Assembly (NCBI GenBank): GCA_031286265.1
Contig: JAITUP010000093.1
Location: forward strand, 1 to 36,901
Reading direction: 5' to 3'
From: Chitinispirillales bacterium
GTDB lineage: Bacteria > Fibrobacterota > Chitinivibrionia > Chitinivibrionales > Chitinispirillaceae
Length of the DNA stretch: 36,901 bases
Shown here: in pieces, positions 36,490 to 36,901 of the stretch
Layout of the letters: each line of letters opens with the position of its first letter
How positions within the stretch are numbered: the first letter of the stretch is position 1
The notes under the pieces: generated by a model
Databases searched by the model: none
What the model saw: only the letters and a program-made list of their open reading frames with translations
What the model was told of the DNA's origin: nothing
Made by a program: the position numbers and the translations under genes

Positions 36490-36901
36490 ACTTAGTTGTG
36501 GTGACAATCCCGTGCGCTTCCTCAAATTCCTTTGCCCATTCCGCGAGTTTTCTCTGCAACAACGCTTTCTGTGGTAAATACAGATCGTATTCAGAGGCAT
36601 AGATGTTAGAATCCACCGGCAACGTGAGTTCTACTATGCTGTCGCTTTTTTCCTTACATAAAAGAATACCGACTGTCGGTTTTTCATGCTCGGCTTTGAC
36701 GTAGCGGTCGAAATAGTTGACGTACATTTGCATCTGTCCCAAATCCTGATGACTGAGTTCCGTTGTCTTTAAGTCAATCAACACATAACATTGTAGCAAT
36801 CTATTGTAAAGGACAAGGTCAACAAAAAACGATTTTTCATCAAACGTAAACCGCTTCTGCCGAGCCTCAAAAAGGAAGCCCTTTCCAATTTCAAGCAAAA
36901 A
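36470..36901 (-). CDS. DUF1016/YhcG-type PD-(D/E)XK nuclease domain protein, C-terminal part; runs off the right edge
   Basis: IGKGFLFEARQKRFTFDEKSFFVDLVLYNRLLQCYVLIDLKTTELSHQDLGQMQMYVNYFDRYVK...PTVGILLCKEK. Confidence 0.88.
   Translation of the reverse strand, partial: FLLEIGKGFLFEARQKRFTFDEKSFFVDLVLYNRLLQCYVLIDLKTTELSHQDLGQMQMYVNYFDRYVKAEHEKPTVGILLCKEKSDSIVELTLPVDSNIYASEYDLYLPQKALLQRKLAEWAKEFEEAHGIVTTTKSSRRKI

Overview
The window looks like a bacterial chromosome segment. The Fibrobacterota/termite-gut-like affinity is inferred only from protein style: BspA-type LRR plus YDG/MBG repeats with a sorting-type C-terminal domain. Most of it is housekeeping genes: lpdA, an LpxL-like acyltransferase, a ThiI/MnmA-like PP-loop enzyme, yifB/comM, a DUF2225 gene, NusG_II plus Gx/EcfT-like transporter genes, pyrR-pyrB-pyrC, cca, gap, pgk, lysA, proS, lgt, comF, a ferredoxin missed by the ORF track, a GT5 glycogen synthase and an endonuclease III homologue. 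Accessory material is interspersed. It includes an IS1380-like transposase remnant abutting a truncated XRE-type regulator, two MNT/HEPN pairs, one DinJ/YafQ pair, a DUF4160/DUF2442 pair, and two large secreted paralogues with a near-identical C-terminal domain. A DUF1016 fragment abuts an HTH remnant. The most unusual signals are non-coding. (i) A dispersed intergenic repeat family carries an invariant 17-mer, GTTTGGGACAACAAAGG, four times, in a mosaic with other shared blocks and hairpins. (ii) A 25-bp exact direct repeat containing a terminator flanks the DinJ/YafQ cassette together with a candidate structured RNA. (iii) A 44-bp direct repeat brackets a truncated MNT-HEPN cassette. All coordinates were read by hand; no searches or folding programs were run.
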